From Zygnema cylindricum (Eukaryota; Streptophyta; Zygnematophyceae; Zygnematales; Zygnemataceae), in assembly GCA_037447655.1 (NCBI GenBank), contig JBBHKE010003248.1, positions 135,007 through 199,006 of the forward strand: DNA of 64,000 nucleotides. The letters are read 5' to 3'. The notes under the pieces were generated by a model that did no database searches, had not been told where the DNA came from, and was given only the letters and a program-made list of their open reading frames with translations. The first letter of the stretch is position 1; the number at the start of each line of letters is the position of its first letter. A program made the position numbers and the translations under genes. Below are positions 22,545 through 35,241 of the stretch, piece by piece.

Positions 22545-22815
22545 ATTAGTGTTTGAAGTGTTACATAAATCAAGATCTTGTTTGAAGTGTTTGGAGTGTT
22601 GCATAAAACAGGACCCTGTTTGAAGTGTTTGAAGTGTTACATACATCAAGATCGTATTTGAAGTGTTTGAAGTGTTGCATAAAACATGACCCTGTTTGGA
22701 GTGTTGCATAAAACATGACCTTGTTTCAAGTGTTGGCATAAATCAGGATCGTGTTTGAAGAGTTTGAAGTGTTGCATAAAACAGGACCCTGTTTGAAGTG
22801 TTGCATAAAACAAGA
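22545..22815. repeat. Minisatellite of variable 20-50 bp units
   Basis: At least seven units combine tgtttgaagtgtt(t/g)gaag with gcataaaacaggaccctg, in variable order (for example at 22560, 22592, 22637, 22675, 22700, 22740 and 22787). Open frames here encode repetitive CNTSNT/FMQHSK peptides on the minus strand and are treated as shadows of the repeat. The flanks (22191-22544 and 22816-23146) show no recognisable gene. Confidence 0.75.
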
Positions 22816-23146
22816 GTACTCTGTGATTTACTACGGTCGGATTCGCTTTTCGCTTGTGTCTTTTTCTGTGTTGTGATATCAATTATTTTCATGCGAACGG
22901 GTGTTCATTAATGCAAATGTAGGTCTAAGTATTCAAGATAGTAAACGGCCACACACCTACTTCTGTTTTTACATACTTAAATGTGTAAAACGTTGTCACT
23001 TTTACTGGCATATTGTATTAAATTTCAATACCTACCAATTGTTAGTAATTCTGATACACTTGTTCATTTCGGGGACGAGTGGGATCCATGTTATTTGTTA
23101 ATTATTTCCTCTCTCTCTCTGAAAGCATCCGTACATTGGCAATGCA

Positions 23147-23553
23147 CGCGACGGCACCTGCTCCCCGTCGCCATGTACCTCCATATCTGAATTTCGTCTT
23201 CTTCTTCCCCACTACGCGACGGCACTTGCTCCCCGTCGCCATGTTCCTCCGGGTCTGATTTTTGTCTTCTTCTTCCCCACTACGCGACGACACATGCTCC
23301 CCGTCGCCATGTACCTCCGGATCTGATTTTTGTCCTCTTCTTCCCCACTACGCGGCGGCACCTGCTCCCCGCCGCCATGTACCTCCGGATCTGATTTTTG
23401 TCTTCTTCTTTCCCACTACGCGGCGGCACCTGCTCCCCGTCGCCATGTACCTCCGGATCAGATTTTTGTCTTCTTCTTCCCCACTACGCGACGGCACCTG
23501 CTCCCCGTCGCCATGTACCTCCGGATCGTCGCCATGTACCTCCGGATCTAGCC
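23147..23553. repeat. 68-bp tandem array upstream of the non-LTR element
   Basis: Five near-identical 68-bp units begin at 23147, 23215, 23283, 23351 and 23419, with a sixth partial unit at 23487 that has an internal duplication of gtcgccatgtacctccgg. Each unit has a G/C-rich half (cgcgacggcacctgctcccc) and a T/C-rich half (gatttttgtcttcttcttcc). It ends about 300 bp before the element's first ATG. The position suggests 5' promoter monomers of the element, though it could be an unrelated satellite. Confidence 0.8.
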
Positions 23554-23858
23554 TGCGGCCGCTGCCAACCGCACGCCCACGGGCGAAATTATAGGTGCGG
23601 CCCCCATCCGTAATCCTTAAACTCCTTCCCCCCTTCTATTCAACGCCAAACACCCCATTTCCTCTCACTAAAATTACACACACCTCAAACCCTAACGCCA
23701 AGAACACACACACTCACAACCAGGAGAAAAAAAAAAAAAAAAAAGTTCTCCCACTACCATTTCCACCATCTATTTCCCATGGTTTCCTTTCCTCCTTCCC
23801 ATTTCCCCCTTCCTCTCCCTCTATCACGTCCCATGCTTCTCCCTCTCATTCAATAACC

Positions 23859-24356
23859 ATGTACGGCCGTGCACCCTCACCTCTTCTCCCTCGTTCACCT
23901 CCTCTACCTAAACCTCGCACACAAACCACAACACGGATAGAATGTAGCGGGTGTCGTAACCATTTCGCGAACAGTGCCGGTATTGCCCGACATACAAAGA
24001 GTTGTCTACAATTTTTGACCCAGAGCGGCCCTTCCTCCAGTACCCTTTCTTCCACCATACTCCCATCCGTACCTACGAGCGAATATTTTATACGCAATTT
24101 AGACGTGCTCGGAGCTTATGATTTGGGGGCCCCCCGTCTGCGATTATACACGCCAATTCCCATGGTTGTGCGGATTATCGTGCAGGACGCCCTCCACCTT
24201 CCTTTGTCCCGTATTTATTCGGATCCCGCGAATGTTGGACCTTGGCACCTCCTTTTCATGTTTTCACTTTGGGTTCTAGTCTTACCTGGCCGTGGCGGTG
24301 GTAGTTGGGCCCGAGAAACTATAGCCCGATGTCGACGTTTCCTTCGAGGTGATTAG
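23859..24356 (+). pseudogene. Non-LTR retrotransposon ORF, N-terminal zinc-finger region
   Basis: The first in-frame ATG (23859) opens MYGRAPSPLLPRSPP, a proline-rich leader. A single C2HC-type finger follows, with Cys-X2-Cys then His-X4-Cys in IECSGCRNHFANSAG and IARHTKSC (about residues 28-50), a layout seen before RT in R2-type elements, where such fingers bind DNA. The segment continues to a PLSRIYSD region and stops at 24356 (RFLRGD then stop), with similarity apparently resuming in another frame. The upstream 5' region (23554-23858) contains an A17 run. The missing continuity marks it as decayed. Confidence 0.65.
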
Positions 24357-25321
24357 CGGGCCCTTCATGCCGAGCACGAGGATCGAGTTGCGAGTGCTTC
24401 CTTCACATCACGTCGTACCTCTCGGAATTCAGATGTGCCATCTTTCTATCGTCGTGCGGTTCATTTGGGTCGAGTTGGTGAGCTCTCTCGAGCGGTTCGG
24501 GCCCTCCAGCCATTTAATCCTGATCCTCGGTCTTCTGCGACTGTTGAGATTTTCCGGGCTCTTCATCCACCAGCTCCTACCCCACAATCCCCCTCTATTC
24601 ACACCTTCGAGCCGCCAGAGTGTTTTATCTTAGATCGAGACTCCTTTATTAAAGCCCTTACGACTTCTCCACATCTTTCAGCGGGGGGTCCTTCGGGCAC
24701 TGTTTATGAGCTATTTCGCTACGTTTTGCCTCCGGAATCTGGTGCTCGGGGTTTTGATATGTTTTTTCGAGTTTGTTCCCTTATTGCGGCTGGTACTGTC
24801 CCTTCACGTATTTGTGATCTCCTCACGGCCTCCCGCCTCGTAGCTGTCACCAAACCCAATGGGGGAATCCGTCCTATTGCAATGGGCGAGGTTTTGTACC
24901 GATTGGTGGCTGGTGCCATCTGCATCCAGCTCCAGCCCACTTTCCATGATTATTTCTCTCCTCATCAGTTCGGAGTGGCAACCCGGGGGGGTTGTGAGGC
25001 CGTGGTCCAAGGGATCCGAGCTTTGTTAGATGCCCATCCGGATTGGTTAGTCTTGTAGGTGGATGTTTCTAATGCCTTTAACACAGTGGATCGGAATGCC
25101 ATTTTTTTGTAGCTTATGGCTGCACCTTCCTCGATTGTCCAGATATTTTTTTTTGTGAGAGTTTTTTATTCTCTGAGCAGTAGCCTCTCTTTCTCCACTG
25201 CTGATGATTTGGTCCCACTTTCATCCACGAGTGGCACTTCTCATGGTGATCCTCTTGGGGGGCCTTTGTTTGCCCTAGCGCATTACCGTGCCCTTCGAGC
25301 TTCTGCAGCAGCTTATCCTTT
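24357..25321 (+). pseudogene. Non-LTR retrotransposon reverse transcriptase, fingers and palm
   Basis: After a frameshift, the frame (24435-25058) reads FIKALTTSPHLSAGGPSG, AAGTVPSRICDLLTASRLVA, TKPNGGIRPIAMGEVLYRLV and FSPHQFGVATRGGCEAVVQ, the usual order of RT blocks 1-3. A TAG stop (25056-25058) then interrupts VDVSNAFNTVDRNAI, the block with the first catalytic Asp, and a second TAG (25110-25112) follows shortly. GTSHGDPLGGPLFALAHY (block 4/5) is then readable to about 25310. Both stops fall where glutamine is plausible, which fits CAG-to-TAG changes. It would reverse-transcribe its own RNA at a nicked target if intact. Confidence 0.8.
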
Positions 25322-26869
25322 TTGCCTTTCCCTTCAGTTGCGGATGACACACACATTATTGGTCCTTCAAACCAAGTTATACCGGCCTATAACTTTTTCA
25401 AGGCTCGCTTAGCCGAACTCAATCTTTCGATCCAGCCCTCTAAGTGTGTTGTCTGGTCCCCACGTCCTATTCCTCCTCCTTTCACTCCCCCTCCTGGTTT
25501 TCAGACTCCTCCTCCTTACGAAGGCATTCGTGTGTTGGGTTCCCCGCTTGGTTTTGATCCATACGTCACGACATTCCTTGATTTCGCTCTTCAGACAGAT
25601 TTATCCCACGTGGACGACCTTCCTCACCTTTCTGATCCTCAGGTTGCCTTTGCACTTCTGACGCGTTGTTTTCCTCACCGGCCCTCCTATTTTACTCGGA
25701 CTTCCCCTCCCACCCTATCCTTTGTGTCCTCACTTTCTGCATTCGATGATCGCCTTATGGATGTCCTCCACACTTTGTTGGGCCGTGGAGCTTTTGATCG
25801 CGAGTCTGGGCCTGCAGCACGCATCCAAGCCTCTCTTCCTGTCTTTGCTGGCGGTTTGGGTTTACTCTTGACGGCGCGCATTGCTCCTGCCACCTATTTG
25901 GGGAGTTGGTGCCTTGTTGCTTCCACTATTGTCTCTTGTTTTTTGGCCGGGGACACTCCTATTCTTGCGGCCTTGGTTCCCCGTGTTTCGGATGGTGAGC
26001 TCGCCTTCCAGCGGTCCCTTTTGGATGCATCACGTTATCTTAATCCGGCTGCTATAGAGGACATGCCGATTTATTCCACTCTCGTTACGACATCAGTTGC
26101 ACGTGTTCAGGAATCCATTTCTGATCGGGTTGTCGCCGCTATTAAATTTGAGCTTTTTCAGGCGCTTCCTTCCAATTCTTTGCGTGCTCATTTTATGTCT
26201 TGTGGCGGACCTGGCTTTGGAGCTTGGCTATTGGCCGTCCCTATCTTTTCCATTCTTCGTTTCACCCCGGCTCAGTTCACCACGGGCGTTAGATTTCGGC
26301 TTGGCCTCCCTCACCCACCTTTGCTTGGCTCACTTGTTTGCTTCTGCGGCCACGTTCTCGAGCCCGATGGGGTCCATTTGCTTCGTTGCTCCCACGAGGG
26401 CGAGTTGATTCATGCACACGACACGATTCGAGACACCATCGCTACTACCGCTTCTGAGGGGGGATTTTCTGTTCGTCGCGAGGTCTCTCACATTATTCCT
26501 TCGCGTCGGATCGACCTTGTATTACTTGATGGTGCGCGTCGTACATTTGGTGACATTGTTTTGACGAACCCTACCTCAACTACAGTCGTCAAGCAAGCGG
26601 CTCGGCATATGGGAGTGGCTGCCCGTGACGCAGCTAAAAGGAAAGAGCATGATTATGCCCATCGCGACGTTATGGATGGCTTCATTCCGATGGCGGTCGA
26701 GATATTTGGTTGCTTGGGTGTGGCTTTGCACGAGTTTTTCCGTACTTGTGGTCGGCGCTCGTTCGAGAGGCGAGGACCTGGGAGCCCTCCTGTTTCAGTC
26801 CTTACTTCTTTTTATCGTCAACGTTTTTCTGTGGCCCTACAACGGGTGTTGGCTTCTATATTACTTTGA
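25322..26869 (+). pseudogene. Non-LTR retrotransposon RT end and C-terminal nuclease-like domain
   Basis: A 515-codon frame begins at the catalytic box (FPSVADDTHIIGPSN, ADD) and continues with LSIQPSKCVVWSPRP (block 7) and RVLGSPLGFDPYV. A long thumb/linker follows, then a Cys/His cluster (about residues 338-360; CFCGHVLEPDGVHLLRC, C-X-C-X7-H-X3-C) and RRIDLVLLDGARRTFGDIVL with downstream KRKEHDYAHRD. The order of zinc knuckle then D...D...K fits a PD-(D/E)XK restriction-like endonuclease as in R2-type elements. I infer this assignment from motif order alone. The frame itself is open to the stop at 26869, after SILL. Confidence 0.75.
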
Positions 26870-28879
26870 TCGTCTATTGCCGTTATGGATCGACGGCGTG
26901 TTGCGGAACTTCCTCCTCGTGCTCCTCCGGGATTCGGGGACTTACGTGGTTGCTTTCCGTAAATTTTTAGTTCTGTTGGGGGTTTTTTGCTACGTGTTGG
27001 CTTTTTCCTTTGATGCTTTGTTTGTTGGATTTTGCTTTTTTGGGTGTTTTCGACTTCCCTGCCATCCCTTCGTATTTTCGTAGTTTTTGCCTTAATTTTC
27101 CCTTTTGTATATTCCCTTGTTATGTTGTTTTTCAGTTTTAGCAATGCTACTTCTTTTTGTTCTTATGGACTCAGATGGTTTACCATCGCGCTTTTTAATA
27201 AAGTCGGCCTCTATTATGTTTTTACATGGTAAGGTGTGGTACCAAATACCAAATGCCACATGATGCTTTCTTTGTACATATTGCTCATTTGAACATCATA
27301 CTTCAGACATTTTTCGTGACAATTAACCATACCGAAACATATAGAAATATTCAAGCTGTTAGTTTTCGGGATGGTAGGGCTTAAAGTTGAAGGAAGTATT
27401 CAATATGATTGTTTTTGGGATTGTAGGGCTTAAAATCGTACACTAAAGAACTTGAAAACCGCATATAGTGTTTTCTTACATTTTATGCAATGTTGGAATG
27501 TTGGCTTACCTGTATTCCTTTCTTTGGAAGCTTTTAGTTTGTGGCCGGTTTGCAGGGTCTGTAATCTACTCTTTTTTTTTTTTTTTAATTTCCGTGGTTT
27601 ATTCACAATAAATTTTATTTGGTTGCCCGTCCGCACTTATTTTTTTTTCCCCAGTTTTCTTTCATGCGGAATGTCATCCTACGCCGTGTTAGTTAGCTAA
27701 AAAAAGTTTGTCCAGCGGCATGCGCTGTTCTATGATCTTACGTCAGCTTCGTGCGTTCGTACAAGTGTGCACAACGCACACTCATACAGTATGCCTACTC
27801 TACGCGAATTTTGAGCCAAGTTTTGTGCGCAATCAAAGGCCTACCATAAAACCGCCTACTTTTGAACTAAGGTACAGAGGGTTTCAAAAAAAAGGAGAAA
27901 AAGCATGTAATACTAAAAAATACAAGCCTTTAAATAAATAACCCTAAAAAGTACGAAAAATACAGACATTGTACATGTATGAAAAGTGTGAGACAATTAT
28001 ACTGAAATATACAGAGTGTACAGAAATACTCGCTAAAACCCACTAAAATATCACTAAAAAAGACAGACATGCAAACACTGCCCGCATATATTAAAAAAAT
28101 GTACAAGTGCAAAGTAGAGTACACATTTCGTCATTGTTTGATGCGTACCGTAAGTAGTATTCATTAGTTTATACCGTGCATAATATGCGCACGGGACATC
28201 TATGCAAAACAGCTCTCTGTATCCAGTTCACCGATCATTAGATTATCAATGAGGTCAGACAATCCGAGATGGGCATACATCGTTCAAAACAGTTAGCAAC
28301 TTCTGCTCCACAAGGCGGCTTTCCTACCCAACTTAGTGTGCTGGTCCTGGATTTTTATGGAAAAACATAGGTCAATCAAGATACTATTTGCCTGTGAGAG
28401 ACATCAAAGCGTCAGAATCCCAAAGATGATACCAAACGTGACAATTTCATGCACACAGTTTCTGCTGAAAGTGTCCCTTTCAACTCTGGTGACTATCTTT
28501 ACACAAATTAATTCCATTCGTATTTGAGAACCTTGTGAGAACCTTGCTGATTTGGTTAGGGATGACAACAAAGTTTAATCTCCGTATTGCTGCTGTGGAC
28601 TTTTTGTTAAAAATATACGAATTAGCATCAAAACTAATTAGGGTAAAAAGAATGGCACTGGCTACTTCTCCTGTACTGGCTATTTTATTCCTGTTCTCAC
28701 AGCAAAAACACATGCTAAAAGCTACAGCTAAAAGAAAGAAGTGTAACATGTTGCAGTAACATGTACTACATAAATGAATGAACTTTACACAAGAAACATT
28801 AAGCATGTCGCCATAATGAGCTTCACTATCTTTGTAGCCGAGGTGAAAACTAATAAGGATAACATTATTACAAAATAAA
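26870..28879. other. 3' flank of the non-LTR element and spacer
   Basis: 26870-27240 continues with T-rich transcribed-strand-like sequence and an AATAAA (27197), possibly the element's 3' untranslated region; no terminal poly-A or target duplication was found. From 27240 to 28879 there is no supported gene apart from a GTAC/ccctaaa repeat (27930-28150). 28500-28879 is presumably the 3' flank of the acetyltransferase gene. Confidence 0.4.
27930..28150. repeat. GTAC/CCCTAAA-rich repeat, dispersed copy
   Basis: Contains ataaccctaaaaagtacg, gtacatgtatgaaaagtgtg and gttatactgaaatatacag-like text, matching segments of the larger array at 43390-43930 (for example ccctaaaaagtacggaaa, tacatgtatagaaagtgtg). 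A degenerate dispersed copy of that array. Confidence 0.55.
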
Positions 28880-30634
<1,755 letters not shown>

Positions 30635-31049
30635 TTAGCAGATAGTATCCGTGACAACTAAAAGATTGAGTTAGATAGCAGGATAAACTGGTTTAGAATA
30701 AAAACGAGAAAATTGTAAGTTCTTTGAAGGTAGCTGGAAACGAATGTTATATTTGACTAGAGCGTAATACCTTTTTTTAGGGCAAGGTTTAAAACTCCAG
30801 TGGAGGTTTGAAGGCCAGTCAGAAAAGGCCCATGACTAGAAAACCAGGGTTCAGAGGCCAGGTTAATTTTGTAGTACGGTACGGTTACACGAGGTACAGT
30901 ACAGTACAGTACTGTCCTGTAAATAACTACGACAAATCCTGCACAGTTGTACTGTAGTGATTTTTAAAAGTGTGAAACCCTGATAAAAACCCCACATCGG
31001 CTTATCGATCCCGCATCGGCACAAGGTGATGTATCTGGTCCTCGTCAGT
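30635..31049. other. Upstream region of the acetyltransferase gene
   Basis: No further coding exon is evident. It contains a run of GTAC units (30873-30915: ggtacggttacac, ggtacagtacagtacagtac). This stretch may hold the 5' untranslated region and promoter, but I cannot place a TATA box or start site. Confidence 0.4.
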
Positions 31050-31545
31050 GCACATCGTTTAGAAGAGGTCGCAATCGGGTACCCGAATCCGTACCCGACC
31101 ATTACCCGACCGCCCGCCTTGGATCCGGAACGGATTCGGGTGCCAAATTTTGGAGGCCGGTCGGATTCGGGCGGGTCATTCACATAAAAAAAAAAAAGCG
31201 GGTGCGGTTGGGTAAGCAAAAAACGATAAAAATTGAAGGTTTTGTTCTGTCCATACTATCCAACATTATTGTACTTTCTACTCTTGTATCGTGGAAGGTA
31301 TGAGGGAGATGTACACGACCACTAATTTTACATATTCCGGTGCGGGTGGGTACGGGTATTCGCGAGAAATCGAGTTTCGGTTAACTTTTATTTTTGTAAA
31401 CGCGTATAGGATAACGGGTAACAGTTTAGGAGCGTGACATAACCCGGTCGGGTATCGGGTGTTCAGATTTTACAAAAATAAAAATTGTCGGTTTCGGGTA
31501 TCTAAAATTTTAACTTTTGCGACGTCTGGCTTAGTCACATCGTTT
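31050..31545. repeat. Dispersed repeat S, copy 2 (uninterrupted)
   Basis: Reverse-complement match to the flanks of the hAT-like element at 2414-3213. The site corresponding to its insertion reads CGGGTAAC (31415-31422), a single copy of the target sequence, against CGGTTAAC complement at the occupied locus. Low-complexity GGTCGGGT-type text is common inside it. No coding function seen. Confidence 0.65.
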
Positions 31546-32395
31546 TTGGCACATCGCTTAGGGCACTTTCCCATGTGCTAAAGTTACAATTATTTTATGT
31601 CGTTTTCCTCTATAACTTGGAAAAAAACGAGAAAATACGCAGCCATACCAAAAAATTGAAATTACCACCATACAAGTTGCGTTACCTTGAAACTTTAAAT
31701 GTAATGCAGTTTGTCGTCTAGAGCGGTGCAGTTTGTCGTTAAGCGCGTTTCGACCAACTTTCGCATCCTTCCGGCTCATCTTCAAACTTTATATAAAATC
31801 ATCTCGCAAGGGTATTTTAAACAAAGTTCCACGACGTGGGCGGATATGCATATGATTTCGCAGGCGACGGAGGTTTTTGACAATTTTTGTGCCCGGAGTA
31901 CCAAAAAAGAAACCTAGTGCACATTTCCAGCCCGTGCGAGACTTTTGTCCGTGCGTTTTTTTCCGTACAGTAACCCTGGAGGGGGTCTCCACCAACGGAC
32001 GCCATTTCGCAAAAGCGAAGTCCGTGAAAGCGCCTCTCTCTCTCTCTCTCCCTCTCCCACTAACGCGTATATCTCACAATTCTTGCAATGAAAAAAGGCA
32101 AGAAAGGTATCAAATGAAAGATCTCTAAAAAATATTTCTTTTGGCTATCTTGTAGCTTATTTTGATGGCAAGTAGAGTGGGAACGGACGATAAAACAAAA
32201 TCGGGAAACCATGGCGGAATGTTTTAGATTCAGTGACGTCGACGCTATCATAAGTGAGCGTGACGTCAAAATGTCACAAACCCTAAACATCTACAATGTC
32301 ACAAGTAGCTACTGTAGACGTCTAAAAACGTCGCTATTTTGTAAACGTCATCAATTGTCGCAAGTTTTGTAGTCGTACAAATCGTCACAAATTAC

Positions 32396-34352
32396 TAGTG
32401 TTGTGTATCGGTAAGGATTTGCCGATAACCGATATGGGCCTTTTTTCGGGTATCCGATAATCGATATATTGGTACGATATATCGACATCGGTCTTATCGC
32501 CGATAAGTAGCCTGTTAAATTTGTGTATTTTCTAGGTCTGAATTTATTCTATGTGTTTGTCAAATGGTCTTGTCTAAGTCATCTATACTTGTCGTAGTCA
32601 CTGGAAGACAAAGATAGCCATGGCTGCCCCCATAGTCAAAAAGAAGAAACAGGCAAAAACAGGCAAGAAAACTGATAGGTGGCCAACATGCTGCTCCGGA
32701 TTTGAACTTGGGACTGTGGTTTGCTATGTAGACGTAAGCCTTATCCAATAAGGCGTTACCGAAACGATACAAACGGGTTTTAAAGATATATAAACATTAA
32801 CGCAACAGCTACTTAACAGCAGACTAACCAAAAGGAGCAATTCATGCATGTACGCGAATCTGAACCATGTAAAATATGTTTTGATCGGACGGCCGGCATT
32901 GTAGCCGCCACGCGAAGTGAGCTTTTGGCGGCATACGGAGATAGCGTCACGCGGTGCCACGTGGCGCCACATTATTTGATACCGGAGAAGATGGGAGGAG
33001 GAACCATGGCTTTCGATTTGACAAGTGTCACCTTGTAGACCTTGTCGTACAATGGTCGTACAATAAGTACATCGCCCATTGTACCTTCTTGTACTTTATA
33101 GTGTTCCTATTGGACTAGGGTTTAGTAGTAGGTAGTCGTGAGTAGGCAGACCAAGACTTAGTGATATTTAGGTACCTCTCTCTAAGAGAGCTTGTAACTA
33201 TAAAGGTCATCTTTGACCAGCCATAACTTAATGCTCGGGTGAGCAAATTCAGTGATTCTTTTTGCTGCGGACTCAGGGGAGTCCAAGCTACACAAGGGTG
33301 TAGTCGGTCAGAGTCTTTGCGTGCCAGGGTGGCACTTATTTAGTGGGAAAGTCAAAGTGGGGAATATTGTCCAAAACACATATTGAAGCTTTGCATTTTG
33401 TGGTGGAACTGAGCACACAGAAGGTCTTCTCTTCACAGGGGTGAAGGTATATTGGGGTTCTTATTGTCAAGGGATCATTTTTTTGGGTTTATATCAACTT
33501 GGAGTCGACACTATCTAGATTAGCTTCTTTTGAATCTGCGAATTCAGTGGGCAATGGAGCCCATAGAATTTCATAGCCGATAATATCGGGTACTTATCGG
33601 CGATAATGCCGATAACGATAACTATCGGCGATATCTGTACGGACCGTACAAATAAATGTACGACCTGTACACTCAGCTGTACGACTTATTCCCCGGACGT
33701 GTACAAGCACAGAAAGTAAAGTAGCCGCCATGAGAACTATACGGTTTTGATACGGATCCTGTAAAAATGATGTACCTTTCACATCCGACGCCATGGCTTT
33801 GTCCCTTTATTCCTTGAGATCCACTAGGGACCTGCCACGTGTCAATCTGTTGGCTTTTTTGGCAAAAGGTGCCAAAAGAGCCATTCCGGGATGCCGGCGC
33901 TCATGCTGGCCCGTCCACTTGTGTTTTCTCATTCCAAGTTGTCCGTTCGATTCCTACGGCGCGTAGAATGTTATTTTGCGTTCGTTGTACTTTTGTGTCC
34001 GGCGTCCTTTCCAGTTCCTTCACCAGTTTTTTAGTAAAATTCTGTGCGTCGCCGTAAAATATTTGTTCAGTTAACCGGCCAACGTTTATGTGCTGCGCTT
34101 TCCGTAATAAATTGCAGTTAAACGGTAACGGAACAGATTTTCATACGTGGCATGCCACGCTATATAAAGTCCATAAAATAATACAGTATGTTTTAAAGTA
34201 CTATTGTGTGCATACTATATATTTGTGAAGTTATCGCCGATATGGAATTTGTTGGTCCTAGACCGATATATCGGAATCTCTGACCGTTCGATAACCTATA
34301 ACTATCGGTATCGGTGTTATCGCGATAAGTTTTTTACCGATACACAACACTA
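32396..34352. mobile_element. hAT-like element inside the Harbinger-like element
   Basis: Ends are TAGTGTTGTGTATCGG and complement TAGTGTTGTGTATCGG, a perfect 16-bp inverted repeat, with the 8-bp duplication CAAATTAC at 32388-32395 and 34353-34360. Subterminal CGATAACCGATATGG and TATCGG motifs match the 2.4-kb copy. A solo LTR (32513-33573) sits inside; the hAT-like part alone is about 0.9 kb. The paralogous repeat has a single CAAATTAC (40794-40801). Confidence 0.9.
32513..33573 (+). repeat. Solo LTR of copia family A (1061 bp) with perfect target duplication
   Basis: Starts TGTTAAATTTGTG, ends CCCATAGAATTTCA, and is flanked by TAGCC at 32508-32512 and 33574-33578. This is the cleanest definition of the family A LTR in the window: TG...CA ends, antisense tRNA-like module (about 32690-32765), GTAC cluster (33045-33100), block gactcaggggagtcc (33269), and ATGGAG 20 bp before the end. 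It is inserted in the hAT-like element. Confidence 0.93.
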
Positions 34353-34499
34353 CAAATTACACCCACATCTACATCCGTCACGATCTAAAGTAACGATTTG
34401 ATTTTTCTACATACGAATGCTCTGAAAGTAGTACGGAGAATCTTCGCTAAAAACAAAGTTACAAGACTAAAGTTTCGGTTACATGGGAAAACGCCCTTA

Positions 34500-34817
34500 G
34501 TCCGATGCGATACGCATCACTATTATTAACGCTAATAACGACGATGAGCAATGTAGGGAAACTGCGAAACCGAGTTGTCTAAAAAGTAAAAACCTTCTGT
34601 TGTTCGGGGTTTGTAACTGTCTCGGGCTCTCGGCTCAAACCCGGCTGAGTTCTATGGGTACGGTAACTTTGCTTTCCTGGACGAATAATCAACATGGACA
34701 GTCACCCTAAGTACATCACCGAGAAAATTGATTTATAGTACGGAAATCGTTAGGCCGTTTTTTGGACCCATTTTATTCTGCGGCTGACGTTGATCCTCCA
34801 GCTGAGTTCCAAGTCAG
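34500..34817. other. Spacer upstream of the ELIP promoter region
   Basis: No gene, terminal repeat or RNA recognised. It separates the Harbinger-like element from the ELIP gene and may include distal regulatory sequence. Confidence 0.35.
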
Positions 34818-35036
34818 CCCACGTCTGTCTGCCTCTGCGACGACTTGTCTGTAAACAATTGGCAGAATCAATCGTCGTAGCGCTTCTTGCGACGTCAAAG
34901 GACACGCTGCGACAGGTGTGTGCTTGCGGCTCTTAGCTTCTCCACGTCTGCAAGAAGGCTGTCACAACTCAGAACCCCAACAGAGTACAGACTGCCGGGA
35001 GCTCTTGTTGGATACAGACGCTTGTTGCTTATAAAT
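34818..35036 (+). promoter_or_regulatory. Putative ELIP promoter: ACGT-core elements and TATA box
   Basis: A TATA-like TATAAAT lies at 35030-35036, about 205 bp before the start codon. Upstream are three ACGT-core motifs: CCCACGTCTG (34818), GACGTC (34891-34896) and CCACGTC (34942-34948). ACGT elements are bound by bZIP factors such as HY5 and are common in light- and stress-induced ELIP promoters (known of the family). The assignment here is inference from position. Confidence 0.5.
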
Positions 35037-35241
35037 GCAAGCGAAGTGATAATTTCTGCAGCCCCTCAAATATCTATCAGGTTGTTTTACTCTACATCAG
35101 TTCATACTTCTTAGCAGCTTCAAATTGCTGATTGTTCATAGTTAATCAACTTGTATCTCCTCAGGTTATTTTTTCTCCTGTTTTCTGATTGCTAACACAG
35201 GCTCCTTTCAATTTTCAAACGAGGCTATTATTTTCTAGGAA

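Larger units (their letters stand above)
31561..34496. mobile_element. Harbinger-like non-autonomous element, copy 1, with nested insertions
   Basis: Terminal inverted repeats GGGCACTTTCCCATGT (left) and complement GGGCGTTTTCCCATGT (right) are flanked by TTA (31558-31560 and 34497-34499), the 3-bp duplication usual for PIF/Harbinger elements. Without the nested hAT-like element it would be about 970 bp. No transposase is seen. It aligns directly with 39716-40935. Class assignment rests on TTA plus G-rich ends, so it is inference. Confidence 0.7.

Noticed and set aside
23147-23553. CRISPR-like array
   Set aside because: Units are contiguous 68-bp tandem repeats without variable spacers, in a clearly eukaryotic context.
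23147-23594. Protein-coding gene with repeated SPCTSGSD-type peptide
   Set aside because: The frames are produced by the 68-bp tandem array in all phases; no start context or similarity supports a protein.
25056-25112. Alternative genetic code with TAG as glutamine
   Set aside because: Several TAGs stand at Gln positions, but others replace Trp, and both intact host genes (ELIP and the acetyltransferase) terminate with TAG.
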